NCBI RefSeq assembly: GCF_028475105.1
Contig: NZ_CP116936.1
Span: 4,711,501 to 4,775,500 of the forward strand
Reading direction: 5' to 3'
Length of the DNA stretch: 64,000 nucleotides
Source of the DNA: Micromonospora sp. LH3U1
GTDB lineage: Bacteria; Actinomycetota; Actinomycetes; Mycobacteriales; Micromonosporaceae
A program made the position numbers and the translations under genes. Numbering within the stretch: position 1 is the first letter of the stretch; every line of letters begins with the position of its first letter. This document shows, piece after piece, positions 18,995-24,291 of the stretch. The notes beneath the pieces are model-generated. The model saw nothing but the letters and a program-made list of their open reading frames with translations, was not told the origin of the DNA and searched no databases.

Positions 18995-19243
18995 ACCAGC
19001 GTCGCGTTCCAACTCGGCTTCTGCGTCTTCGTGCTCAGCAACTACATGAGGGTCCTGCCGAAGGAACTCGACGAGGCCGCGGTCGTCGACGGCGCGGGCG
19101 TGTGGACCAGGTTCTGGCGACTCACCCCGCCGCTGTGCCGCCCCGCTCTCGCGAACCTGCAGGGGCAGTTCGTGGCCAACCAGAACATGATCGCCGCGGC
19201 CGCCCTGATCGCCGCGATCCCGACCCTCATCGTCTACCAGTGA
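18995..19243 (+). pseudogene. remnant of a CUT1 (MalG-like) sugar ABC permease
   Basis: The translated fragment carries the EAA loop of carbohydrate permeases (LPKELDEAAVVDGAGVWTRF, then WRLTPPLCRPALANL) and then jumps to a piece like the last membrane helix (NQNMIAAAALIAAIPTLIVY) before a stop. The N-terminal two thirds and about 40-50 internal residues are missing. It follows uxaC by only eight bases, so an ancestral uronate or sugar importer may once have sat here before the tRNA array. Confidence 0.6.
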
Positions 19244-19303
19244 TGAGTGCGGAAACCAGGTGCCGTCCTCAGGGGTGCCGTCATCCGCAGTGGATGGCAG
19301 TCG

Positions 19304-19374
19304 AGGCCGTGACCGGGATCGAACCGGCGTACGCGGTTTTGCAGACCGTTCCCTCACCACTCGGGCACACGACC
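19304..19374 (-). tRNA. tRNA-Cys (GCA)
   Basis: Anticodon loop CTGCAAA closed by CGGT/ACCG; acceptor GGTCGTG pairs with CACGGCC; T-loop TTCGATC; discriminator T as expected for Cys. No encoded CCA. Last gene of the array. Confidence 0.88.
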
Positions 19375-19383
19375 AGGCAGAAG

Positions 19384-19456
19384 CGCCCGCGGAGGGAATC
19401 GAACCCCCGACACCCAGCTCCGGAAGCTGGTGCTCTGTCCCCTGAGCTACACGGGC
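19384..19456 (-). tRNA. tRNA-Arg (CCG)
   Basis: Anticodon arm CCAGC-TTCCGGA-GCTGG; acceptor GCCCGTG/CGCGGGC; T-loop TTCGATT; discriminator G; CCA not encoded. Confidence 0.9.
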
Positions 19457-19461
19457 ATGCG

Positions 19462-19545
19462 TGGGAGTGGAGAGATTCGAACTCCCTGAGCGCGAACGCA
19501 CCGGGGTTACAACCCGGCCCACCTCACCATCGGTGGCGCACTCCC
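19462..19545 (-). tRNA. tRNA-Tyr (GTA)
   Basis: Anticodon arm CCGGG-TTGTAAC-CCCGG, long variable arm (class II), acceptor GGGAGTG/CACTCCC, discriminator A. Five bases separate it from the next gene. Confidence 0.9.
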
Positions 19546-19549
19546 TTGG

Positions 19550-19621
19550 GGTGACTGGAGGGTGCTGACCCCTCGTCCTCCGGTGCCACAAACCGGCGCT
19601 CTACCGCTGAGCTACAGCCAC
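19550..19621 (-). tRNA. tRNA-His (GTG), atypical
   Basis: Anticodon arm CCGGT-TTGTGGC-ACCGG; acceptor GTGGCTG/CAGTCAC; discriminator C; CCA encoded at 19547-19549. Two oddities: position -1 is T rather than the usual encoded G, and the T-loop reads GTCAGCA instead of TTCGANN although its stem (GAGGG/CCCTC) is intact. Confidence 0.7.
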
Positions 19622-19641
19622 AACTTCGGCCTGAAGGCCAG

Positions 19642-19713
19642 TGCCCGCGGAAGGTGTCGAACCTCCGACCCCCTGGGTGTGGACCAGGTGCTCTCCCGTT
19701 GAGCTACGCGGGC
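19642..19713 (-). tRNA. tRNA-Val (CAC)
   Basis: Anticodon arm CCTGG-TCCACAC-CCAGG; acceptor GCCCGCG/CGCGGGC; T-loop TTCGACA; discriminator A. Confidence 0.9.
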
Positions 19714-19718
19714 ATGCG

Positions 19719-19805
19719 CGGAAGGGGTGGGATTCGAACCCACGAGGAGGCTTCCGCCCCCTACACCGTTTCCAACGGTGTCCCCGAGACCGCCGGGACC
19801 CCTCC
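19719..19805 (-). tRNA. tRNA-Ser (GGA)
   Basis: Anticodon loop TTGGAAA on a CACCG/CGGTG stem; long variable arm; acceptor GGAGGGG/CCCTTCC; T-loop TTCGAAT; discriminator G. Confidence 0.9.
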
Positions 19806-19809
19806 ATTG

Positions 19810-19883
19810 CTCCGACGACTGGACTCGAACCAGTACCTGTACGGATTAACAGTCCGCTGCCCTACCGATTGGGCGACGCCGGA
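19810..19883 (-). tRNA. tRNA-Asn (GTT)
   Basis: Anticodon arm GCGGA-CTGTTAA-TCCGT; acceptor TCCGGCG/CGTCGGA; T-loop TTCGAGT; discriminator G as expected for Asn. Confidence 0.9.
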
Positions 19884-19887
19884 ATGG

Positions 19888-19957
19888 TCGCGCGTGCGGG
19901 ACTCGCACCCGCTTCACCAGCTTGAAAGGCTAGGGCCGACCCACAACCGAACGCGCG
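19888..19957 (-). tRNA. tRNA-Glu (TTC), atypical
   Basis: Anticodon arm CTAGC-CTTTCAA-GCTGG; acceptor CGCGCGT/ACGCGCG (a C1-G72 first pair); CCA encoded at 19885-19887. The T-loop is TGCGAGT, with G in place of T55. Confidence 0.78.
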
Positions 19958-19963
19958 TCTGCG

Positions 19964-20035
19964 TACCCCGAGCTGGTGTCGAACCAACGGCCTTCGGCTT
20001 GTCGAGCCGACGCTCTCCCGCTGAGCTACCGGGGC
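19964..20035 (-). tRNA. tRNA-Val (GAC)
   Basis: Anticodon arm TCGGC-TCGACAA-GCCGA; acceptor GCCCCGG/TCGGGGT with two G-U pairs; T-loop TTCGACA; discriminator A. Only two bases from the upstream Met gene. Confidence 0.88.
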
Positions 20036-20037
20036 GG

Positions 20038-20113
20038 GAGCGGGGGCGGGATTCGAACCCGCGATGTCCGGCTTATGAGGCCGGCGAGGACGACCGAACT
20101 CCTCTACCCCGCA
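20038..20113 (-). tRNA. tRNA with CAT anticodon (Met or Ile2)
   Basis: Anticodon arm CCGGC-CTCATAA-GCCGG; T-loop TTCGAAT. The acceptor TGCGGGG/CCCCGCT leaves a 1-72 T-T mismatch, reminiscent of initiators, but the anticodon stem lacks the three consecutive G-C pairs of initiator tRNA. Elongator Met or lysidine-modified Ile are both possible. Confidence 0.8.
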
Positions 20114-20115
20114 AG

Positions 20116-20187
20116 TGCCGCCGAAGGGAATCGAACCCCCGCAGTCCGGATTAAAAGTCCGGAGCCCGGCCATCAGGCGCCGGCGGC
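20116..20187 (-). tRNA. tRNA-Lys (TTT)
   Basis: Anticodon arm CCGGA-CTTTTAA-TCCGG; acceptor GCCGCCG/CGGCGGC; T-loop TTCGATT; discriminator A. Confidence 0.9.
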
Positions 20188-20196
20188 ATCGTGCTG

Positions 20197-20269
20197 CGCC
20201 CCGCGCTGGACTCGAACCAGTGACACCCGCTTTAGGAGAGCGGTGCTCTGTCCGCTGAGCTGGCGGGGC
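20197..20269 (-). tRNA. tRNA-Arg (CCT)
   Basis: Anticodon arm CCGCT-CTCCTAA-AGCGG; acceptor GCCCCGC/GCGGGGC; T-loop TTCGAGT with an A-C mismatch at the outer T-stem pair; discriminator G. Confidence 0.88.
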
Positions 20270-20276
20270 AAGTTGG

Positions 20277-20347
20277 TACGCCGCCGGAGGATCGAACTCC
20301 GGTCCCCGGATTAAGAGTCCGGTGCTAAGCCACTCAGCTAGCGGCGC
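20277..20347 (-). tRNA. tRNA-Lys (CTT)
   Basis: Anticodon arm CCGGA-CTCTTAA-TCCGG; acceptor GCGCCGC/GCGGCGT; T-loop TTCGATC; discriminator A; CCA encoded at 20274-20276. Confidence 0.88.
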
Positions 20348-20351
20348 TTGG

Positions 20352-20437
20352 CGGTGAGGGAGGGAGTCGAACCCCCAAGGCCTTGCGACCCTGTCCGCTT
20401 TCGAGGCGGCGCCCGTCACCTATCGGGTGGCCTCACC
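20352..20437 (-). tRNA. tRNA-Ser (CGA)
   Basis: Anticodon loop CTCGAAA on a CCGC/GCGG stem; long variable arm; acceptor GGTGAGG/CCTCACC; discriminator G; CCA encoded at 20349-20351, leaving one base before the next gene. Confidence 0.9.
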
Positions 20438-20442
20438 ATGAG

Positions 20443-20515
20443 TCGGGATGGCCGGGCTCGAACCGACGGCCTCCGGTCCCCCAGACCGGCGCGCTACCGA
20501 CTGCGCTACATCCCG
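20443..20515 (-). tRNA. tRNA-Pro (GGG)
   Basis: Anticodon arm CCGGT-CTGGGGG-ACCGG; acceptor CGGGATG/CATCCCG with the C1-G72 pair usual for Pro; discriminator A. Confidence 0.9.
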
Positions 20516-20520
20516 ATGCG

Positions 20521-20593
20521 TGCCCCCGGCGCGATTCGAACGCGCGACCCCCAGATCCGTAATCTGGTGCTCTATCCGCTGAGCCACGGGGGC
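20521..20593 (-). tRNA. tRNA-Arg (ACG)
   Basis: Anticodon arm CCAGA-TTACGGA-TCTGG; acceptor GCCCCCG/CGGGGGC; T-loop TTCGAAT; discriminator A. A34 is presumably edited to inosine. Confidence 0.9.
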
Positions 20594-20597
20594 ATCG

Positions 20598-20671
20598 TGT
20601 CGTCGGAGGGAGTTGAACCCACGATCTCTGCGTTATCAGCGCAGTGCCTTAACCAGCTTGGCCACGACGAC
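20598..20671 (-). tRNA. tRNA-Ile (GAT)
   Basis: Anticodon arm CTGCG-CTGATAA-CGCAG; acceptor GTCGTCG/CGACGAC; T-loop TTCAACT with a T-T mismatch in the T-stem; discriminator A. Confidence 0.85.
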
Positions 20672-20762
<91 letters not shown>

Positions 20763-20766
20763 ATGG

Positions 20767-20839
20767 CGCTGACGGCGGGACTCGAACCCGCGACCGCCTC
20801 GCTGACAACGAGGTGCTCAAGCCGCTGAGCTACGCCAGC
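20767..20839 (-). tRNA. tRNA-Asp (GTC)
   Basis: Anticodon arm CCTCG-TTGTCAG-CGAGG; acceptor GCTGGCG/CGTCAGC; discriminator G; CCA encoded at 20764-20766, then a single T before tRNA-Ser(GCT). Confidence 0.9.
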
Positions 20840-20864
20840 ATGGGACCGGCCAGCAGCCGGTGAG

Positions 20865-20937
20865 TGGAATCGGGCGGAATCGAACCGCCGGCCTCTGCAT
20901 TGCAAAAGCAGCGCTCTACCAACTGAGCTACGACCCC
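20865..20937 (-). tRNA. tRNA-Ala (TGC)
   Basis: Anticodon loop TTTGCAA on CTGCT/TGCAG with a T-T mismatch next to the loop; acceptor GGGGTCG/CGATTCC; T-loop TTCGATT; discriminator A. Confidence 0.85.
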
Positions 20938-20941
20938 ATCG

Positions 20942-21011
20942 CGCGGCCGTCCGGAGTCGAACCAGTTCTCCCTGGGTCCCCAGGGCGGCGGCTCCACTCC
21001 CCTTCGGCCTT
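20942..21011 (-). pseudogene. degenerate tRNA-like element
   Basis: A good T-arm (CTGG-TTCGACT-CCGG) and five acceptor pairs are present, but the anticodon hairpin CCCTG-GGGACC-CAGGG has a six-base loop with no T33, so no anticodon can be assigned. It lies four bases from tRNA-Leu. Confidence 0.5.
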
Positions 21012-21014
21012 GCG

Positions 21015-21098
21015 TGCGCTCGGGGGGAGTCGAACCCCCACGCCTTTCGGCACACGGGTCTGAGCCGTGCGTGTCTACCTGAGTTCCACCACGAGCGC
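21015..21098 (-). tRNA. tRNA-Leu (CAG)
   Basis: Anticodon arm CACGG-CTCAGAC-CCGTG; class II variable arm; acceptor GCGCTCG/CGAGCGC; T-stem GGGGG/CCCCC; discriminator A. Confidence 0.9.
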
Positions 21099-21102
21099 GT
21101 GG

Positions 21103-21174
21103 TGCCGACGCCCGGTGTCGATCCGGGGGCCCTCCGGTTATGAGCCGGATGCTCTGCCGTTGAGCTACGTCGGC
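21103..21174 (-). tRNA. tRNA with CAT anticodon (Met or Ile2), second copy
   Basis: Anticodon arm TCCGG-CTCATAA-CCGGA; acceptor GCCGACG/CGTCGGC; T-loop ATCGACA with A at position 54. Not initiator-like, since it lacks both the 1-72 mismatch and the triple G-C stem. Confidence 0.82.
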
Positions 21175-21180
21175 ATGGAG

Positions 21181-21253
21181 AGCCAGCGGGGCGGCTCGAA
21201 CGCCCTACCTCGCCCTTACGAGGGGCGCGCACCGCCAGTCGTGCTGCGCTGGC
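21181..21253 (-). tRNA. tRNA-Thr (CGT)
   Basis: Anticodon arm CGCCC-CTCGTAA-GGGCG; acceptor GCCAGCG/CGCTGGC; T-loop TTCGAGC; discriminator T. Confidence 0.88.
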
Positions 21254-21379
21254 ACGGCCCGGCGGGTCCTCGCGAGCCGGGACGGTGCCGCCGGTTCGCC
21301 GACGGATCACCGGCAGGGGCGCGACAAATCTGCCTTCTCCCTGGCGTCCTCGCCTGCGAGGGGACGCGCCCGAGTGTGG
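21254..21379. other. long spacer inside the tRNA array
   Basis: A 126-base gap between the two Thr tRNAs. A 6-bp GGCGCG/CGCGCC pairing is present but there is no T-arm or anticodon arm I can defend; possibly an eroded tRNA. Confidence 0.4.
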
Positions 21380-21455
21380 AGCCGGCGGCCGGACTCGAAC
21401 CGGCTGCCTCCGAGTTACAAGGTCGGTGCTCTGGCCCGGTGTGAGCTACGCCGGC
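21380..21455 (-). tRNA. tRNA-Thr (TGT)
   Basis: Anticodon loop CTTGTAA on CCGAC/CTCGG with one C-C mismatch next to the loop; acceptor GCCGGCG/CGCCGGC; T-loop TTCGAGT; discriminator T. Confidence 0.86.
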
Positions 21456-21459
21456 TTGG

Positions 21460-21532
21460 TGCCCTCGACACGAGTCGAACGTGCAACTACGGCCGCCTCA
21501 CGACCGCGCCTCTTCCTTTGGGCTACGAGGGC
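21460..21532 (-). tRNA. tRNA with GAG anticodon on a class I body (nominal Leu)
   Basis: Acceptor GCCCTCG/CGAGGGC, anticodon arm CGGTC-GTGAGGC-GGCCG, T-arm GCACG-TTCGACT-CGTGT and encoded CCA (21457-21459) all fit canonical numbering. The anticodon is GAG, but the variable loop is only five bases, whereas bacterial Leu tRNAs have a long arm. The aminoacyl identity is therefore uncertain. Confidence 0.7.
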
Positions 21533-21616
21533 ATGTTCGCGGCAGGGTTCCCTTCCGGTTCACCGCCGCCGATGGGTGCACCCAACCCTGTACCGACCCG
21601 CTTACGCGCCCTGCGG
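21533..21616 (-). other. possible eroded tRNA-like sequence
   Basis: A GCAGGG/CCCTGC outer pairing encloses about 60 bases but has no standard T-loop or anticodon arm. It lies between the GAG tRNA and a tRNA 3'-half remnant. Confidence 0.25.
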
Positions 21617-21644
21617 TGGCTCCCAGGCCAGGATTCAAACCCAG
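21617..21644 (-). pseudogene. 3' half of a tRNA gene
   Basis: T-arm CTGGG-TTTGAAT-CCTGG, seven acceptor bases CCTGGGA, discriminator G and encoded CCA are present, but no matching 5' half exists. Upstream sequence is the HNH-like remnant, consistent with a deletion junction. Confidence 0.5.
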
Positions 21645-21800
21645 TTCCCCGCATCGCCGGTCGGGGTTCGGCTTCGTGGATCTCGGCGACCTGGCGCATG
21701 AGCATCCGGGTCGCGTGTTTGATCGGGACCCGGTGCAGCGGTCCCAGATCGGCGTTGAGGACGAGAACGGCGTCCAGCGGGCCCTCCTTTATCTCGTGGC
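21645..21800 (-). pseudogene. remnant of an HNH-endonuclease-like gene inside the array
   Basis: Leftward translation gives a segment (AVLVLNADLGPLHRVPIKHA, then TRMLMRQVAEIHEAEP) resembling the N terminus of actinobacterial and phage HNH endonucleases. AAGGAGG lies just upstream, but the first codon would be CTG and the frame runs into the tRNA 3'-half; the catalytic HNH part is missing. Confidence 0.5.
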
Positions 21801-21813
21801 CGGCGGTGCTTGG

Positions 21814-21886
21814 AGCGGCTGACCCGGATCGAACGGGCGACCTCGACGTTGGCAACGTCGCGCTCTACCAACTGAGCTACAACCCC
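21814..21886 (-). tRNA. tRNA-Gly (GCC)
   Basis: Anticodon arm CGACG-TTGCCAA-CGTCG; acceptor GGGGTTG/CAGCCGC with one G-G mismatch at the second pair; T-loop TTCGATC; discriminator T; CCA encoded at 21811-21813. Confidence 0.84.
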
Positions 21887-21890
21887 ATGG

Positions 21891-21963
21891 TCCGGGACCG
21901 GGGTGTCGAACCCCGTGTCTCTCGCTCCCAAAGCGAGCGGGTCAGCCGTCTCCCTCGTCCCGG
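21891..21963 (-). tRNA. tRNA-Pro (TGG)
   Basis: Anticodon arm CTCGC-TTTGGGA-GCGAG; acceptor CCGGGAC/GTCCCGG; T-loop TTCGACA; discriminator A; CCA encoded at 21888-21890, then one T before tRNA-Gly. Confidence 0.88.
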
Positions 21964-22073
21964 AGGTAGTGCCCCCGGCCGGCCCATGCCAAGCGCCGGC
22001 CGGGGTATTGCTTATGCCATCCACTGTGGAGTTGAGAATCTGCAATGCCGCCGACCGCAGCCGGGACGAAAAG

Positions 22074-22146
22074 CAGGGGCGGCAGGACTCGAACCTGCAA
22101 CCTTCGGTTTTGGAGACCGGTGCTCTACCAGTTGAGCTACACCTCT
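22074..22146 (-). tRNA. tRNA-Trp (CCA)
   Basis: Anticodon loop CTCCAAA on CCGGT/ACCGA (outer mismatch); acceptor AGAGGTG/CGCCCCT with one A-C mismatch; T-loop TTCGAGT; discriminator G. First gene of the array. Confidence 0.86.
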
Positions 22147-22169
22147 TTGAAGTTGTTCCAGTAACGAGA

Positions 22170-22202
22170 AAGCCGCCCTATCCCTGTCGGGGTGGGCGGC
22201 TT
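22170..22202 (-). terminator. terminator upstream of the tRNA array
   Basis: AAGCCGCCC pairs with GGGCGGCTT (9 bp); read leftward it is followed by TTCT. It lies just downstream of a 43-codon leftward gene and just before tRNA-Trp, so it should insulate the array. Confidence 0.65.
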
Positions 22203-22219
22203 CGCAGCTTGCGCTGGCG

Positions 22220-22351
22220 CTATTCGCGCCGCCACCCCGGCTTCCAGTTCTGCTCACTCGCGCACAGATCGTGGGCTCGCCCAATCGATGGCAGCACGAC
22301 ACCGCCGCGCGGCATGAACCGCGTGGTTTCGGCATAGGCGTACTGCAACAC
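22220..22351 (-). CDS. small hypothetical protein (43 aa)
   Basis: A GTG start at 22351 follows AAGGAG with a six-base gap and opens a 43-residue frame beginning MLQYAYAETTRFMPRGG and ending WKPGWRRE. A terminator hairpin lies 18 bases past its stop. I do not recognise a family. Its placement between the array and the P450 operon suggests it may belong to the element that carried the tRNA array. Confidence 0.5.
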   Translation of the reverse strand: MLQYAYAETTRFMPRGGVVLPSIGRAHDLCASEQNWKPGWRRE

Positions 22352-22472
22352 GGGGAACTCCTTGGGTTGGTCGGGACTGCCTTGCTCATTCAAAGTAGGC
22401 GCTGCGCCGCTCGGATGGCAATGGATATTCCGAGAGCTGCCGTCATGTGACTCGGGCCGGGCTCGTTCCGGG

Positions 22473-22700
22473 TCACTCCTGCGGCGCGATCAGCCGGTCA
22501 TCGGTGGCGTCGCGGACCGTGATCGCCTCCACCGGGCACGAGTCGGCGGCGTCGAGGATGACCTCGGCAGGGGCGACGGAGTCGGCCAGCGGCGCGGACA
22601 GGCCGCCGACCAGGCGGAAGTGCTCGGGCGCGGTACCGGCGCAGATGCTCGTGCCGATGCAGCGGCGCGAGTCCACTCCGATCCGCCACGCGGTACTCAC
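22473..22700 (-). CDS. [3Fe-4S] ferredoxin
   Basis: A 75-residue acidic ferredoxin. The GTG start overlaps the P450 stop as GTGA. Cysteines occur as CIGTSIC (14 and 20) and in SCPVEAI; the missing fourth Cys is typical of 3Fe-4S ferredoxins that serve actinomycete P450s. It should pass electrons from a ferredoxin reductase, not encoded here, to the P450 directly upstream. Confidence 0.9.
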   Translation of the reverse strand: MSTAWRIGVDSRRCIGTSICAGTAPEHFRLVGGLSAPLADSVAPAEVILDAADSCPVEAITVRDATDDRLIAPQE

Positions 22701-23926
22701 CAGGCCACCGGCATGCCGAGCAGGCCCCGCACCAGCATGCCGCGCTTCCACTCCAGCTCGGCTTCCGGTACGGCGAGCCGCAGTCCGGGCAGGCGAGTCA
22801 CGAGGGTGGCGACGGCGACCTGCAACTCCATGCGGGCCAGCTGCGCGCCGACGCAGTGGTGTACGCCGTGCCCAAAGCCCAGGTGCGGGTTCTGCTCACG
22901 CTCGAGATCCAGCCGGTCCGGGTCGGCGAAGACGGTACCGTCCCGGTTCGCCGATGACAGTGAGCCGAGAACCGGCTCACCTGCCCGGACCAGCACCCCG
23001 CCGACCTCGACGTCCTCCTTGGCGTACCGGGCGAAGGAGGAACCAACACCGAGCGGTACGTACCGCAACAGTTCCTCGACCGCAGCCGGCACCAGCGACG
23101 GGTCGGCCCGCAGCCGAGCGAGCTGGTCCGGATTGTGCAGCAGGACATAGATGAAGTTGGGGATCTGGGTCACCGTGGTCTCGTGGCCGGCCGCGAGCAG
23201 CCCTCCGGCCAGCTCCACCAGCTCGGTCTCGCTGAGCCGATCCTCATTCTCATCGCGGGCCCGCACCAACGCGCCGAGCAGGTCGTCGATCCCTGGCTCG
23301 CGGCGGCGCTCGGCAACCAGATCACCGATGTAGCCCCAGAGATTGTTCAGGTACTCCTGGATCATTTCCAGGGGCAGCGAGGTGGTCGAGACGATTGCCT
23401 CGGACCAGGTGTGGAAGCGGTCGCGGTCGGCGTACGGGACCCCGAGCAGCTCGCAGATCACCTGGATCGGCAGCGGCGTGGCGACGTGCTCCACCAGGTC
23501 GGCCGGAGGGCCGAGCCGGACCATGTCGTCGACCAGTGCGTCGGCGATCTCCTGGGTTCGGGGGCGCAGCGCCTCCACCCGACGTGCCGTGAACGCCTTA
23601 GCCACCAGCCGGCGCAGCCGAGTGTGATCGGGCGGGTCCATGGTCAGCATGCCGGTGTACTGCTGGCGCGGGGTGAGCCTAGGCTCGTCGCGCTGGACGG
23701 CCGGGGCGCGGCCGAACCGCACGTCGCCGAGGACCGTACGCACGTCCTCATACCGGGTGGCGAGCCACGCCTCCTCACCGTAGGGGAGCTTTACCCGGGT
23801 CATCGGCTCGTTCTCGCGCAGCTCGCCGTAGGTCGGATCGACGACGAGGCGGTCGGGCACACTGAACGGGTACGGCCGCGCGGGCGGAACGGTTCGGCTC
23901 TCGGTGGTCTGCGCGCTCTCCGTCAT
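22697..23926 (-). CDS. cytochrome P450
   Basis: A 409-residue soluble bacterial P450. Diagnostic motifs are the I-helix LLAAGHETT (oxygen activation), the K-helix EELLR and the haem loop FGHGVHHCVG with the axial Cys at about residue 358. ATG 23926 follows AAGGGAA by eight bases. It forms a two-gene unit with the 3Fe-4S ferredoxin. Overall it looks like the CYP105/CYP107 type of actinomycetes, which hydroxylate xenobiotics or natural products; no biosynthetic genes lie next to it and the substrate is unknown. Confidence 0.93.
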   Translation of the reverse strand: MTESAQTTESRTVPPARPYPFSVPDRLVVDPTYGELRENEPMTRVKLPYGEEAWLATRYEDVRTVLGDVRFGRAPAVQRDEPRLTPRQQYTGMLTMDPPDHTRLRRLVAKAFTARRVEALRPRTQEIADALVDDMVRLGPPADLVEHVATPLPIQVICELLGVPYADRDRFHTWSEAIVSTTSLPLEMIQEYLNNLWGYIGDLVAERRREPGIDDLLGALVRARDENEDRLSETELVELAGGLLAAGHETTVTQIPNFIYVLLHNPDQLARLRADPSLVPAAVEELLRYVPLGVGSSFARYAKEDVEVGGVLVRAGEPVLGSLSSANRDGTVFADPDRLDLEREQNPHLGFGHGVHHCVGAQLARMELQVAVATLVTRLPGLRLAVPEAELEWKRGMLVRGLLGMPVAW

Positions 23927-24291
23927 CCGGATTCCCTTCGTCGAGACGGCGTGATCCTCGGGCCGGCACCACATTCGTAGCGGCGCCGGATTGCCGGTGT
24001 TCAGCGCTCACGAACAGCCGACATTGACGCTCAGTGATCTGTCGATATCGGATCGTAGCGAGAGATGTCGATGATCGCTATGGAGGCTGACTTGCGTCCG
24101 TACGCGACAAGCGTCTTTGGGCGGACCGCTTGCGGGGCCTCGTCCTCGACAACCAGCCACTCCCCCGCGTCAGACGTGCGCTCGCGGATAGGGGCCAGGA
24201 CGGCGAGGAGTCTTCCGGCGTTGACTCGTAGCCAGGAAAGCGCAATCCTGTGGAAGCGCTCCCATCGAGCTCCTATTCGAAAGGAATGCTC
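23927..24291. other. P450/GH44 divergent intergenic region
   Basis: It holds the CebR/CelR-like box (24251-24264) and a possible promoter with TTGACT at 24221-24226 and AATCCT at 24244-24249. On the minus strand, 24031 to about 24230 can be read as a C-terminal protein fragment (ending RYDPISTDH) of no recognised family; it has no good start and may be a gene remnant. Confidence 0.4.
24251..24264. promoter_or_regulatory. CebR/CelR-like operator
   Basis: TGGAAGCGCTCCCA differs at one base from TGGGAGCGCTCCCA, the operator of cellulose-responsive LacI-family repressors CelR/CebR in actinomycetes. It lies 27 bases upstream of the GH44 start, about where transcription would begin. Confidence 0.75.

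Noticed and set aside
20038..20113. Initiator tRNA-fMet for the CAT tRNA with a 1-72 mismatch
   Set aside because: The anticodon stem lacks the three consecutive G-C pairs required for initiators, so it is left as Met or Ile2.
21254..21379. An additional tRNA between the two Thr tRNAs
   Set aside because: A weak acceptor-like pairing exists but no T-arm or anticodon arm can be drawn.
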